A stretch of DNA of 64,000 nt from contig OZ026528.1 in the NCBI GenBank assembly GCA_964019695.1, forward strand, positions 51,273,495-51,337,494, read 5' to 3'. Made by a program: the position numbers and the translations under genes. The notes beneath the pieces are model-generated. The model was not told the origin of the DNA and made no database searches. It saw nothing but the letters and a program-made list of their open reading frames with translations. Shown piece by piece: positions 35,826-49,325 of the stretch; within the stretch, counting starts at the first letter, position 1, and each line of letters starts with the position of its first letter. The DNA is from Loripinus fragilis. Taxonomy: Eukaryota > Mollusca > Bivalvia > Lucinida > Lucinidae.

Positions 35826-36355
35826 ATGCCTATATGGGTCCCATATGGGCTACCCATATGGGACCCATATGGGGAATGCCACCGGGTTCCCAATGGGTCC
35901 CATATGGGTTAGCCCATATGCGGGTTGCCCTGATGGGTCCCATATGGGTCCTATATAACAGTCCCATAAAGAAAAAAGAAATGATATAATCATCTTCATA
36001 TAAGATTATTTCCTTGTTTATAATGCATGGCTAGCTTCTACAGTTGCGTATACAGAGGGGATTCACGTGGTTCGCTTGAACCCCTATTTGAGACAAAACT
36101 GTTCAATTTTTATGATTAATTTCAAGCAAATTCAGCAAAAACTATCAAACAATGATATACAATTTTCAAATCGAAACCTCCTTTGTAAATTTGAACCCCC
36201 TAGCAAGAAATCCTGGATCCGTCCCTGCTTCTACCTTTTATTTTATTTTATTTACATGAGCAAGCCCATAATGGACCCATATGGAACCCGGTTGCACTGC
36301 CCATATGGGTCCCATATGGGTGCCCACATGGGACCCATATGGGTCCCATATAGAT
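35826..36355. mobile_element. Element with CCCATATGGG-palindrome ends
   Basis: 35826-35965 and 36265-36355 consist of repeated GGGTCCCATATGGG units, each itself a palindrome centred on CATATG. The two blocks bracket about 300 bp containing another small repeat (36045-36232). The MGPIW-type ORFs are artefacts of the repeat. Confidence 0.7.
36045..36232 (-). repeat. GGGACGGATCCAGGATTT element
   Basis: On the minus strand it starts GGGACGGATCCAGGATTTC and has AGGGGGTTC nearby. Similar to 15570-15880. It sits between the two CATATG-palindrome blocks. Confidence 0.5.
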
Positions 36356-38429
36356 TGCTAGCTGGGGTATGGAAGCAGATAAAGTGTCGGATCAAGACGC
36401 CTTACTTCTATGGCTAGCTACACATGCAAGTTTAAAGAGCAATTTTGCGGATGTGTCTTAACAGGCTATGAAAACGGTCCTTCAGGAAAGATGGGATTAT
36501 ACAGTGGTTAGCTGTTACGTCTTACAGTGGGAGAGGTGTCAGGGCATCGACCGGTTTGCACCCTTAAAAAGATAACCTGAGTTATATTTTTTAGTTATGG
36601 TGGTCATTCGAATATGCATATATGTTTCAGAATATTATGGGGAACATTTGTGTGAAATTATATAAATTCTGATCAGCGGTTAAGGGGGAGATACTGGTTA
36701 AAGACGTTTCTATTGTAGCGTCGGTGGCCATTTTGTTCAGCGGAGAGAACTCATTTGCACATGTTTGGTGGAGAGCCTAATGTAGAACTTTTTTTAATAT
36801 TCTGACGAGTGGTTAAGGAAATATCATTTACAGACAGTGGAAGACGCACGACGGACGTTGACTGTCACAATAAAACATTCACATCATGAGTTAGACTTTG
36901 AGCTAAAAAAGGTTCTGCTCCCCCCTAGGGAATTTTGCAGACATATCCTATTTTGAAGAAAATTTCAAGCCGCATCTTTCAAGAGATGTTTGCACACTGT
37001 GCTCCGGGGCGTTAGTCTCAGACAGCCTGTTACATATGTTATTGTAACAAACTAAGGAAAAAAGCAAAATGAAAGTTTGATATTCAGAAAGAAGCCATCT
37101 AAACTATCTAATTATTCAAATTTCTTATGTAGTTTGCAAGCTGGATGCCTAAGCTACATAAAAGCAGCATCTGAAACAAAATTACAGCTTTCAGTGGTGT
37201 TATATGCGTTACATAGATTAAATTTCCCTTTCAAAATTGAAATCATGACTAACATAATTTTACAGCCGATTGTGCATTTTTTCAAGTGTTTTTCACCTTA
37301 GTTTACTAAAATACTCATTCGACTAATAGAAAAAAACAAAGTGTGCTTTTCTATCTCAAGTACATTTTTCTTACATTTTTGGTACTGTCTAGCTAATGCA
37401 ATAAAGAATCATACATTTGCAAGTTTGACATACAGGATCAGAGCACTTAATAGAGTATATAACGTATGTTACATGGCATAATGAATGAGCAAGGAAATTG
37501 TCTGGGAAATAAAAGATGATATTTCAGAAAAAATACTATTTTTTCACATGTTTTCCTATTAATCTCTAGCCTCTGGTACCTTAGTCTTAGTAATTATAGT
37601 CATTGCTGATAACACACCTAGAATTGTGTTACAGATGTTATATATAATCTTTTTTTTCACATATTTCCTAATGCCTATAATACTAAAATATATAGGCATA
37701 TAAAAAGAAAATAATAGTTCACATTTAAATGACACAATTGAATAAATATTCCTATCAAATATTATTATTAAAAAAACAATCTTTATTCAGGTCAACCTCA
37801 CAATGTCTACCATTGTGTCTGCTTCTATGGCAAAATAATCACCCATTTCATCACAACCAGTAGAATCATGACATAGTATTAGGACTGCCAACTGAGTACA
37901 ATCCTATTCCTCTCCAGCCCTTTTGGAATTGTGCAGACATATCCTATCTTAAAGAACAATTCAAGCGGCATCAAATAAGAGATGTTTGCGCTCTTTAGAC
38001 TAGGGGTTAGCCTGTAACAGTATGTTACGTATGCTACCATATCAATTTAAGAATAAATGAACTGGAAGTATGAGAAACAGAAAGAAGACATAACAATATC
38101 TATTCATTTGAATTATTCATGAAGTTTGCATGCTGAATACCTTTGATACATATTAAAGTGTTTTTAACAAATATACAGCTTCCTATGATGTTATATATGT
38201 TACATTAATTAAGATTACCTTTTAAAATTGGTAAATGTGACAAACATCACTTATAAGCATTTCGTGTGATCCTCATCTTTTGCCATCAAAAGACTTAATT
38301 TTCTTTGTATTTGTGGCCAGTGCCAGCATCAAACAAAGTGACTTAGCTATAACTTGAATCCTTAACATTCATCAAAACAGAAACAGCATGTCAGTGTCAT
38401 GGGATGAAATACCTGATTAAATATGGGTT

Positions 38430-38870
38430 TAATACCATTTCACATATATGTATACAATGGAGTATGACTCTGGTATATGTGAGGTGGCAAGAGCAATCTT
38501 ACTGTAGCTGCCTCTGCATCCGCGCTAGTCAAATAATAACTTTGCTCTGATTTTGCAAAAGCTATGTCTCTACCGTGTACCTCTAAGAATACTTTAAGAG
38601 TTCTGACATGGGTCAAACAGAAATTTGATAGGCTGCTTTTTCTTTGCATCATTTGCCATGTAACCTTTCCAGTCCTTTGATGCTTATGTCCTCAGGTCTT
38701 AGATCAATAGTATGTTGCTGCGCCTAAAGAATTTAATAAGTTTTCTTTAGTTACAATGTTGATTCTTGATGGTTTTGGCAGACCGTCTGAAACAATTTCT
38801 GTTACACCTTGAAAGTTATCTGGTATATGAGAAAGAACATGAAGTTGGAAATTGCCATCAATTATGATTG
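38430..38870 (-). pseudogene. Decayed ORF in the core of the large element
   Basis: Minus-strand translation contains DAKKKQPIKFLFDPCQNS, a stop, then after a frame change LKVFLEVHGRDIAFAKSEQS and YYLTS, and a region where SHxEADT-like residues would fall (HIYQSHT). This resembles an uncharacterised protein family frequent in invertebrate genomes, with an NKxxLIxFL segment, a V-or-A-x-GR segment and a terminal HEEADTR motif. I recognise it from memory only. At least one frameshift and several stops; not functional. Confidence 0.45.
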
Positions 38871-39857
38871 CAGCTGGTTGTTTTTGTTGTCAGTACATTG
38901 AAGCAAGCCTTAAAATAATGTTAAACATTTGATTTCTCAGTTTTTGCATTTTATTATTCCCTGTTGCATTCAAAAGGAGGAAAGTAGACTATGGGTAGAA
39001 TAGGATAACCAGTAGTTCTATATCATGCTCTGTGGAAGATTTATACAGAGTAAACAAGTTGATAAGGTTGCCCATTTCATGATTCCTTGAAAACACTGAA
39101 ATTGAAAACACTTGCCTCTGACTGTGTAATCAAAAAGGATGTCACGACAATGCCCTTGCTCATTTATTATGACGAGTAATTTTTGTTACATCCTTTAATA
39201 AGCGCTCTTATCTTAGAAACATAGTGAATCATTGAAGTGAAAGGGTCTAATTTGAGCTCTGTGCAGAGACATTATTATATAAAATATGTTTGTTGCATGT
39301 ATGGAAATGCTACAAATATAAAAGTTAACCAGCTAAGATATGATTCTTTATCACAGAAATATCAAGGTACATCAGTCCAGGTACTCATTGCTCTTATTGG
39401 CATAGTTTTCCTCCTTGTAAAGCTGTTAGTCTTTCTCCTACTTGCAGAGTATCACTTGAAACACATACTCAAAGAGTCCACTATTAGGAATTCATATCGG
39501 TTTCCGAATGTTCCACGCCATGAAATGCAAAATTGGAAAGTTGATAATGGCTCATCAATTTTGAGTGGACTGGTGGAAAAATTGTATAACAGTAAATGAT
39601 TGAAATATTGTGTGATGATTCTACTATTTGCAAGGAGGCGTGTGACAATAATGATTACCACAGAAGCAGACATCGACAAACGTTTAACATGAGTGTTAAA
39701 TCAATGGGAATTAGTTTGCACCATTTCATTTATTGTATTGTCTTGTATAAATGTAAAACTATCTTTTCTATTTGTTCTCAAGTTGATATAGTAACATATG
39801 TAACACGCTGTTACAGGCTAACGCCCCGACTTACAGAGTGCAAACATTTTTTATTAA

Positions 39858-40049
39858 ATGCACCTTGAATGGTTTTATAAGATGTTATATGTCTGCAGAA
39901 TTCCTAAGGGGATAAGGATGGAGCAGGCCCTTACTCAGCTTGATGTCAAAATACTGTTTGAGGCTTTTACTTATTACGATGATGATGATGACACTGAAGC
40001 AGACACAATGCTGGATTTTGTGTATGAAGTAGACTCAGATTATGATTAA
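39858..40049 (+). CDS. Small acidic ORF, unknown
   Basis: 63 codons ending in a run of aspartates (YYDDDDDTEADTMLDF) and DSDYD. It lies at an inverted unit of the large element. The first half is repeat-derived. I do not recognise it and it may be chance; the acidic tail is the only protein-like feature. Confidence 0.15.
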   Translation: MHLEWFYKMLYVCRIPKGIRMEQALTQLDVKILFEAFTYYDDDDDTEADTMLDFVYEVDSDYD

Positions 40050-41399
40050 TTTTGAAGATTTAGATTTAACATGAATTTTTATAAACATTCCTGTTCAAAT
40101 GTAAAACATTCTTATCTGTTTGTGTCCCTATATGTTTTAGCATTTTACATATTAAGAAATATATGAAAGTAAGTTTCCTTATAACATGTGTAACAAATAT
40201 CTATTGGTTTAGTTAGCATGCACTGAATATAATTTCTAAGGTTTAGGCACCAATGACAATAGATTTATAGGGAAACATGTAAAATATATTCATTCTTTCA
40301 GAAACACTATCTCTTAAGTAAAGACAATACTCTTGCTCACTCGTTATGCCATATAGCATATGTAACGCTCTCTGATCTTTAAAACTTGGTCACAACTTGC
40401 AGATCTATAAGTCTTTATCATACGAGCCAGCTTAAAGGCCCTGAACAATGTAAGATATCCAGCAGCTGCGAGTATTTTCACAATTTTAGCTCAAACTTTC
40501 AAAGTACATTTCCTTTATTTGATATAGTAACGCATGTAGCAGACTGTTTTAAACAAACGCCTCAACTTAGAGGGTGCAAACAACCCTTTTTCGACGCAAC
40601 TTGAGTTGTATATCAAGAAGGAATATGTCTGCGAAATTCCTTCGAGGAGATTAAAACATATTTAGGCATATCTTACGTAAAGACAATGAGCTTGCCGGTT
40701 TATTACATCAGGTAACATATGTCTCAGCCTCTGATATTTAATATTTGGTACCAAACTTGCAGATTTATAAGTCTTTTCATATAAGCAAATAAATCCCAAA
40801 CAATGAAAGATATTCATCAATTGCAAATATTTTTTAACATTTTCTTCTTCAGTTTTAATACCAAACTTTTACCTTAAAATTGGGTAGGAGTAGGGTTGTT
40901 TAATTGCTAATTCCAGACAGAATATTTACAATAGGGAAACAAACTTTAATTTTCTGTTAGCCAATTGCATAAGCCAGTCAGACATGGTTAAAAACATTTT
41001 GCAAAATACACAGAGAGATTGTGAATGTAAATGGTGTTAGCCAGACTTGCAAATTTTAATGGGTTATCTGATTTATGTAACGCAAATGACACCTTAGGAA
41101 GCCGCAATTTTGTTCCAATGGCTGTCATACGTAGTTAAGATATCCAGTATGCAGACTATATAAATGATTTTTTAAAAATAAATATTTTAATGTCTTTAAT
41201 TTGTAGCCCAAACTTTCAATTTAATTTTTTTTAATTTGATAAAGTAACGTATGCTACAGGCTCTTACAGACTAACGCCCAAACGCACAGAGTGCAAAAAT
41301 TCTTAAAACACTCGGCTTTAAATGTTTTACAAGATATGATATGTCTGCCAAATTCCCTAGAGGAGCAAACCCATCCTCAGCCATCCGTCTAAGTATGAG

Positions 41400-42140
41400 G
41401 TAATGACAGAGCCTAATATTATTATCTCGTCTCAGATGAGGTAAAACTTAAAATACAAAAATATTTCAATACTTGTGCCGATAATATGATGCACTGACAT
41501 ACAGAGCCTAGTACCATTAGCTCACCCAATAGCTGGTGAGGGACAGATATTAGTGAGTAATTTATCTTGCACTATTACTTATAATAGTATACCCTATCAC
41601 AAATTTAGTGGCAACAGAATTGCCACTGATCCTGGTGTAACATTTCAATTGCTTTAAAGGTGTTTTATTCAATTGTAACGATCCAGATAACAGTAACATC
41701 AATAACAGGTAGAAATGTTAGGAATTATCACTGGAAATTGTTTAACCTCACATTGTTTTTGTTTGAAAATAAGTGTTAGTTTATACCAAAAATAGTAGCA
41801 GCTCAACTGCCACTTCTTTAGGTGTTAACCTACACATACATTTACAGTGCAGGTGATCTAGACTTATTCATCCGATAGGCTAGTAAATATTTGAGCCGTT
41901 TCATATTCATTGTTAACAAAAATGTGCTTTATAAACAATTTTATAACCCAGTAATATGGAATTCTGTAAGAGAATCATTTTATGGTAATACACAGACTGA
42001 TTTTGGCAGAATTGTCAAGGTAGGCAATAAAACTCTCATTAGGGCTTGTAGCAGATGATAAATGGGTAGGATCTCAAGCGCTACACTAGAGAGTGCATTA
42101 ACGCATATTTACGTTAAGTACCAAACGGCAACCGCGACTG
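41400..42140. other. No recognisable gene
   Basis: AT-rich sequence without ORF or repeat that I can name. Confidence 0.5.
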
Positions 42141-42387
42141 AATTCATTGTGAGTGAGCTTCGTGTATATTGTAATAGATTCATGTAGAAATGCGTGGCTG
42201 CAAACTGAGAAATAAATTGAGGGCGAGGTGTGTGTTCTTGAACAGATACTGCGAATGCGCACTAAGTGTCACGGAACCAATGGGTGTAAACGTGTCTTGC
42301 TCAAGGACACAATGCAGTGTCTCCGATGAGTCTCAAGCCAGCAACGCCTAGATCTCGGAGTCTACTAAAATTGTGCTTCCGCACTTA

Positions 42388-42560
42388 GGGAGCGCAGTGG
42401 CTGTATGGTAGAATGCTTGTCTCGAGATCGAAGGGGTTGCAGGTTCGAGCCTCATCGGCGCCTGAGCAAGACTAATGCATATAAATCCTTGCTTAGTACT
42501 GGTTCAACCCATGGAGACCCGTCCCGACGTTGATGGGACGTAAAGAATCAAATCAAACAT
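42388..42560 (+). mobile_element. tRNA-derived SINE, intact copy
   Basis: GGGAGCGCAGTGGCTGTATGG head, B box GGTTCGAGCC, body, tail GGGACGTAAAGAATCAAATC. It is the orthologous counterpart (by duplication) of the SINE at 943 and lacks the 1.57-kb insertion. Confidence 0.88.
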
Positions 42561-43764
42561 ATAAAAAAACATGAAACTAATTTTTTTGTTTATATGTTTC
42601 GAATAAAACGATTATTTGTTTATCTTTTGTTTTTCTATTACCTAATAAGGGCAGGTATTTTTATAACTGTGTGACTGATAGATGCAACAAAAACACTGCC
42701 CACATAATATTATGACTGTTAATAACTTATTACTCAATTTACCTGAAGCAGCAAACGTGAACAAACTTTTGATCTACTCTAGTTTTCCTATTACATGATT
42801 TATCTCCCTTGAACAAAATTACCTGAGCATTGAGTGAGCACCCAACATCTTTTGCCACAATTGACTGCTGACAAAACACGTTGACTTTCCATTTACTTAT
42901 AAATCATTTTTACTGCCTTCCTACCCACACGCAGCAGAATGGAACAATACTTTAAAAGTTTTCGATCGACTTCCGTTTTCGTAATGCTTATAAGAGGAGT
43001 CACGACTTCCTTGTCTCTGGGTGGCCAACAGTGGAAAAAAGCATAAAAGTGTGACTGTTAATTTATCAATATTTACTTATAGATAATTTTCTGGCTGTTT
43101 ACTTACCCACATGCAGCAAATTCCTCAGTTAATCTAAATGTCCAACAGTTGTGATAATATGACTCAGTTAAAACAAGTATGTGCAAGATGTGTAACCTTA
43201 ACAAAAAACAAGGATAAGCAAGTTTTACAAGTATTAGCTTTTCAAAAAAGCTTGCGGTCGTTTAGCCATATCACTGTATGTATTCTTGCATAATGCCAGT
43301 GGCGGACCCTCGGGGGGAGAGACCTGGGAGACACTTGCCCCCCCCCCCTCGAAGAGGCCGTGAGTGTCCTAAAAATATTTTTCGCGCATAATATGTACAG
43401 TAATGGTTTGGTGGAGGTTCGGGGTGTTTTGGGGTGGTTTGCGGCGTTTTAATGGGCAGCACGACGGCTATGCTAATAGATCAAATTCGCAAACGAGTTT
43501 GCCTCGCGCTATAGGTCGACCTACAGATTCACAGACAGTTTTGCTTCGCGCTGTAGGTTAACCCACGATATTTGGTACCCGGCTCGTTGTTCGGCAGCGC
43601 ATTAAAAATAGTATGAGCATGGCATAAAGGTTCGGTCAAAACCTGAATTTGATGTATGATTTGCACAAAGTTTATATTTACGGCCGGCCACGGCGACCGT
43701 TATAAAAAACAAGTATAAGCTTTTTTTAAATATGAGCTAGAGATATGTTAGATTCCTCATAAAT

Positions 43765-43768
<4 letters not shown>

Positions 43769-43835
<67 letters not shown>
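43769..43835. repeat. (GT)n microsatellite
   Basis: About 33 pure GT units. Confidence 0.97.
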
Positions 43836-43836
<1 letters not shown>

Positions 43837-46283
43837 TTTTTCGCATACTGTCTCGCTGTTGAGAAGAAGTGGACGATAATATTGGTCCTGTGGTATGAGA
43901 CGTCGCATTCTACTTCAGTTTCATTTGGGTGATTATTACATGTAGCTGAGTGCGACTTCTGTTTGGATATGCAAATATTACTGCAGATCTGAGCCCCTCC
44001 AACCATTACGGTTCCATTAAAACGAAACAACGTCTAAGTGAAAATAATACTGAATGCTATAACGGATGGACATCATGGGGATTATTGCCAAATCGCGTTG
44101 ACGAACGCAAGTCTGTCCCCATACTACACCCAAATATGTCAACATGATGGAAAAATGCAATTTTGTATCAGTTTTCATTGAAAACGAGAGGAAGTAAAAC
44201 GAGATCCTTTGACACGTGTTCTGAGTGTATCGACCCTTACTTATTATTCATAAGCAATGATTAAATCAGTTCATGTACGAGGGACGTTTTTTATGTTCGT
44301 AGAGGGGTAGGTTTAATGAAAACAGTGAAAGTAAATGCATACATCATGCATATATTTGGAAAGATTGAGCTTTTATCTGTGCATGCAACCTAAAGTTATT
44401 TCAAAATGCATTACTTTAATGACTTCCAAGAGGCAAAGGCGTGCCTATGTATCGGACACTGGAAATGTGGTAGAAGTATGACATTTATGGTCTTAAGTCT
44501 CTGAAAGCATGTTGGTAAAAAATGCATGAAAATGGGTCCATAGCCATACACAGCTTCTGAAAATTTGGCATCAGATAAAGTACACTAAGTGCTAAGATAT
44601 TACATGGCCATTATAGCATATACGCAACAATTATTTCTACACAGGTTGTTTTACCCCACCCACTTTTTATTACATGGTGGTATGACAGTTCCAGAAGTTG
44701 CCAGGTACACGCTTTAATCGACACATCGATATAACTGCTGACGAATGATTAAGCATATAATTTGCTATGCAAAACCAGAAGAAATGAAATTGTTCATAAT
44801 CGTAATTTTAACAGATATAATAACTAGCACTTGACTGTGATTATTTTGGTATATTGATGGATGTTTTAAAATTGTTAATAGAAGAGCAAATAACATATAT
44901 ATATATAACTTTGCTGCACTTGTCTACGATTAGCGTTTGAATAATTAATGCTAATGGTGCAAAAGAAAAATCGGCAGACAAATGATTATATCACCATAGC
45001 GAATGGACCATAACAGCGTCTAATTTCCTAATGGCCCCGTGGTTAAAATGACATGGATTTCGGCCAGTGTCCTTAACTATGCCCTATTCAAAGCTATATA
45101 TCTTGACCAAACTAAGCGCCATAATGTAAAATTACTATCAGTTGATAGACAGAAGCTAGACCTTTCAAAATATATATACTTATGGTACCGTAAAGATAGA
45201 GATACTCTGAAGTACCAATGCCCAAATTTTCAGTAGGGATGACTTTCACACCAAGTAACAAAACCACGCTGAAGTTCCAACACTGTCATTTCATTTATTG
45301 TTTCAGATGGTTTTGTTATAATCAAGATAACACGTCTATGTAATTTTGTCCCGTTGAATCCTACTTTATACAGAAAATGGGGGTTATTTGGGGTATACAT
45401 GATAGATTTAAGTATATGATCTGATTGGCGTTTTGTTTTACGTAGAAATGACGAATTAGGGTCGATATACCCAGAACATGTCTCAAAGGCGCTCATTTCA
45501 AGGAAAACGAAACACTGCCTCATTCTTCACATTGACTTAAAACTCATTGTCCAAGCCGGGAAGCATTTTTCAAACACTAATCTCTCTGATTTGAGCATTG
45601 TGGGTACATGTGACATATTTGTTCACCGAATACGTTACCAAATCTTGTGATATACATGAGCTTCACTGAAACCACTTTTTTGACGCAAAAATGTTTAGTG
45701 CAGAAAATCTTATCATTGTTTCGCTAAATATTGTAATACCAATCATTGTTATTGTTTAGCTACAAAGTTTACTTGATGTCTCCATAAATGAATTATTTAT
45801 AGCCATTTAGTGATTGTTACTTTTCTAACATAGTGGTATGGGTAATGCACACCGCTTATTGACACAAATCCGACTTTTCTGTCAAGATGTGCCTTAGCAG
45901 ACAGGCCGATTCTTTAGTATCGCGCCTGCGCAAGACAATGCTTAAAACTGATAATAAAGATAGTTGTCCTGGTCTTAATAACAGTTGCCGATCAAGGGTG
46001 TTTGCTATTAGTAGCAATTTTCCTTGTTACTTTACTAACTATTTATCATCAGCTGAGGCATGCAGAGCCTGCAGAGAATTTTGTTGCACGATTATTATTG
46101 TTACTGTGTTGGTACACGTGCAGAACTCCATATAAATAGGATATAAACTATTATAAAACGTACATTGGAAACTAAAAATAACGACATGGTTCCCATTGAT
46201 AAAAGTCTTTACTGTTAAAATGAAAATAAAATGAAAATGTCTTGCAATCATCTCGCTGGGGAAGAGAGAGAGGTGCTTACTTT

Positions 46284-46318
46284 ACTGTAATTGTTTTTTC
46301 AATGCCGCGTGGGTGTTA
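46284..46318 (+). repeat. Single copy of the 34-bp minisatellite unit
   Basis: TTTTTTCAATGCCGCGTGG then GTGTTAGTGTTTTG. It lies at the exact position of the 1.47-kb array in copy A. Confidence 0.8.
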
Positions 46319-46679
46319 GTGTTTTGTGTATCTTCGTCACGATGTCGTGGGTTGGTTTGCAGCATGTGGTTGTGACATTTCCCGTCATACTTATTTTTAG
46401 AGTGAATATTCATCCTTTTTACAAATGTATTAATAAGAGCTTGGCTGTAGGATGGGAACAATTTATCTTTAATTGTTTTTGAAAGCCTTTCAATGAGTCT
46501 GCTACTGATTGCCTTTACTAACCCCTGTAGTCTTAACACATTCAGGGCAGTATCATAAATCTTTGATAAGGTTTCAAATTTGTTATGCTTCAGTGTTATA
46601 TTTAAGCAAACGCAGGCTATTAATGGGAATATTTTGATATCTGGGCTGATATTAAGTAATTATTTTCAAGAATTTTACC

Positions 46680-47440
46680 TGAATTCACTAATTATAACTA
46701 CAGCAGATGATCTGTTTTGTAGCAACTTTCTTTATTTTGGGATAACAAGACATAACACAATTATATGAAACTTACTAAAAATCAAAATATTTTTTTGATA
46801 TGGCTGAAACAATCTACTTTTACATTAATTGTTATTAAAATAAAATTTCCACGATTAATTATTAAAATGAATGCAGTATGTGTATATGGAGCCACTGGTA
46901 TCTGATACCACACCATAGCTACCGATTAAAGCAGGGGTTTGAAATCAGCCTGTTCAATGCCTATTATTGTAAGGTATCTGTCTGCAGATGTTTGGATAAA
47001 AGCAACATCAAAAAAATCTAAAGTAATTACCTTAGCAGATGATGAATTTATCTGTGTAAATTATTAACATAATGTAGTATGTGCTCTTTTATATAGGTTT
47101 AAAATACAAAATCATGAAAATACACCTTTACTCTTTGAGCACCAGGACAAAATTACTCCAACATGAAAAGTTTATTTTACAATCAATGGAGTCCCAGATC
47201 AAACTGCTAATAATCCAAAATCATGTACAAACAACGTATTTCCAGATCATTATGTTTCTATAGGACCATTCTGATAAGGAACTAATTGTTTGCCCTTCAG
47301 CAATAATTCTTTTTCTTACTGGGATGGATTAGTCCAAATCACCGGCACTGTAAAACTGTATATAAGTTAACACCAAAAAGGCAGTAAATCTGCCACATAT
47401 TTTGGGTAAAAAATACACTTATTTGCCTATGAAAACAACT
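46680..47440. other. No recognisable gene
   Basis: AT-rich sequence. It may contain decayed parts of the retroelement recognisable from 47463, but I see no readable motif. Confidence 0.4.
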
Positions 47441-47462
47441 TATCTATCACCTATCATTTGTT

Positions 47463-47870
47463 ATGAGTACAAAAAACCTATTCGTAGTACTGTTTTTTGA
47501 TGCTGAACTTGATGTTGAAACTACTATTACTGAATCTTGGGATTGTGATGACTCCAAGTATTGTTATCAACCTGCTGCTCTTATAGTCATTAGGGATTTA
47601 GAAATCATAACTGATTCAAGACTTTGGTCTATTATATGTGAAGAACCTAAATATAGGGTTTCTTGGCCAATAGACTTCAAAGCATGTCGTGAAGAAATTG
47701 CTGGTGCCTTACAAGAAGTTTGTAATCGCTGGTTTAAGCGAGAGCATGTTGAATCTATGCTTTAAATAGTTGGAAATTAATATATTTTTAGTTATTGATG
47801 GTAAAAAAAATACTGCGATAATTTAGATCTTATTTCACGTAAACCGAAATACCCTTTAAAAATAAAGAAA
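47463..47870 (+). pseudogene. Penelope-like retroelement fragment, second lineage
   Basis: The 100-codon ORF 47463-47765 reads VIRDLEIITDSRL, EEPKYRVSWPIDFKACREEI and ALQEVCNRWFKREHVES. This matches the region upstream of the reverse transcriptase in a large invertebrate Penelope-like family (pattern GDL.I..N..LR, GPKYR.P..I.F..CRE.I, W..RE..). After the stop, shifted frames continue the same family: NSWKL, then KYCDNLDLISRKPKYPLK. I think the family is the Naiad-type, with an N-terminal GIY-YIG, but that assignment is from memory. No RT motifs follow. Dead fragment. Confidence 0.6.
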
Positions 47871-47879
47871 CACTGGATG

Positions 47880-49020
47880 AAAAGTGCGATTTATAAGGCT
47901 ATGTAAACCCAGGGTAAATATGCGTAAATACCTAAATTTATTCATGTTTACCATTTAGTTATGTATGTTTGCATTTCCTTTGGTTTTCATTTACATTACG
48001 TAAATACTACTATTTACCCTTATAAAAATAGATCTGTTCATGCCGTATTGGCCGTATTTACCCCTTTATGAACCTTTCTGTAAATGTGTGCTCAAATAAT
48101 GAAATGATCTATACTAAATTACGGTATTCAAATAAATTCACATTTCAGTATTTCCATGAGTATACTCATTTTAACATTGTGCCAATATTTAGAATATGTA
48201 TGCATGATTGGCACACTTTATGTTTATTCATCTTGATAAATAGTTGTAAATACAGTGTTTACAGATAGATATACAAATAGCCAAATAAAATAAATATCAA
48301 TATGGTAAATATCAAAATGCACACCTTATTTGCCGAGATACATGCACCATTGAGAAATTACATATTTGCTGGCGTGCGTAAACTGTGGTGAAACATTATA
48401 TTTTTTCATTTTAAACGGTGCGTTTAAATATGGTGTAAATATGAAATGATAGTTGTGTATACATAGCCTTTGAAATAATTGACAAATCGTAGAATTTATG
48501 CACTCGGTGATACATGTATATTGGTAAATATGTAAAACATATATGCATTTAAAAGGGTATGTAAAAGATGCATAAATTCTGGTATGCTCATATATTTGCA
48601 CGTTAGGGTATATACCATTTGACAGTATGCTTTCAGGTCATTAAATATTGATAAATTCTATTGTACTTTCAAAGATAGATGAGACTCGATGTAAACAAAC
48701 ATTGGCAAGTTTACCTTGATTTTGGGCGTGCAGGTAGTATCAGTTTACAGTTATATTGGATCTATACCACACATTATTGCATATGGGCATAGCAGTGAAA
48801 AGTCATGCTTTACCTGCTTATAAGAAACATAGAATAGCCTCATTACTATGCATCTTTGAAAGTACAATATATATACATACTGCTGCATATGATCAAATAT
48901 TAATATGCATATGTGTTTGTGTATATGCAGTGAGGTGCATAAAGCTATTATGTGCGCATGTTGACATAGGTTTCAGTAGAGTGTGGGCATTATTGGTTGT
49001 GGTCAATATATAGGGCATTG
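47880..49020. other. AT-rich, GTAAATA-rich sequence, no gene
   Basis: Contains many dispersed TAAATATG/GTAAATA words, possibly an old degenerate repeat. ORFs of up to 91 codons match nothing I know. Confidence 0.45.
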
Positions 49021-49059
49021 GTTCTATTCTTTAGTTGATTTTGGTTTGTTGTCAAACGT

Positions 49060-49325
49060 CCCGTTCAACAGCTCTGATCATGTCGAGACTGTCAGTTGAC
49101 CTAACCACAGCCAGATTCGACTTAAGAGTTACACATACTTTCGCTTATAGCTTACAGCAGCCCTTCTGAAATCGCTGGCAGGAGAAGAAAGGCCATAGAA
49201 AATATTCGATGATAAATCCTCACGAAAGTATGGGTCAGGCCGGGTCGGAATCGAAATCACAACCCCTTGATTAGCAATCAGACTCGCTACTGATAGCTTC
49301 TGGGGTCGTCTTGAAGGTCCGAATT
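49060..49325 (-). mobile_element. Second SINE family, copy 2
   Basis: Shares TCACGAAAGTATGGG and the following CAGGCCGGG with 16485-16500, plus the antisense tRNA-like end. More decayed in the head than the copy at 16300. Confidence 0.5.

Larger units (their letters stand above)
36900..41400. mobile_element. Large element: tandem units, core, inverted tandem units
   Basis: A unit of about 700-1000 bp containing GCAGACATATCCTAT...GTTACATATGTTA occurs twice in forward orientation (landmarks 36930-37050 and 37925-38055) and three times inverted (39788-39925, 40515-40655, 41235-41375). A second landmark, TTACATGGCATAATGAATGAGC at 37469 read across its inverse, recurs inverted at 39150, 40335 and 40690. 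The core 38400-39100 holds a decayed ORF on the minus strand. The arrangement suggests a transposon whose long terminal inverted repeats are made of tandem subunits, now decayed. No target duplication was found. Confidence 0.6.
42148..46670 (+). repeat. Segmental duplication, copy B
   Basis: Partner of 690-7535 in direct orientation. It differs by a pure (GT)n run, extra sequence at about 43245-43700, 44280-45235 and 45545-45935, a single 34-bp unit instead of the minisatellite, and the absence of the second SINE and of the MITE. Confidence 0.85.

Noticed and set aside
35701..36417. MGPIW/SHMGPI ORFs
   Set aside because: Translations of CCCATATGGG palindromes.
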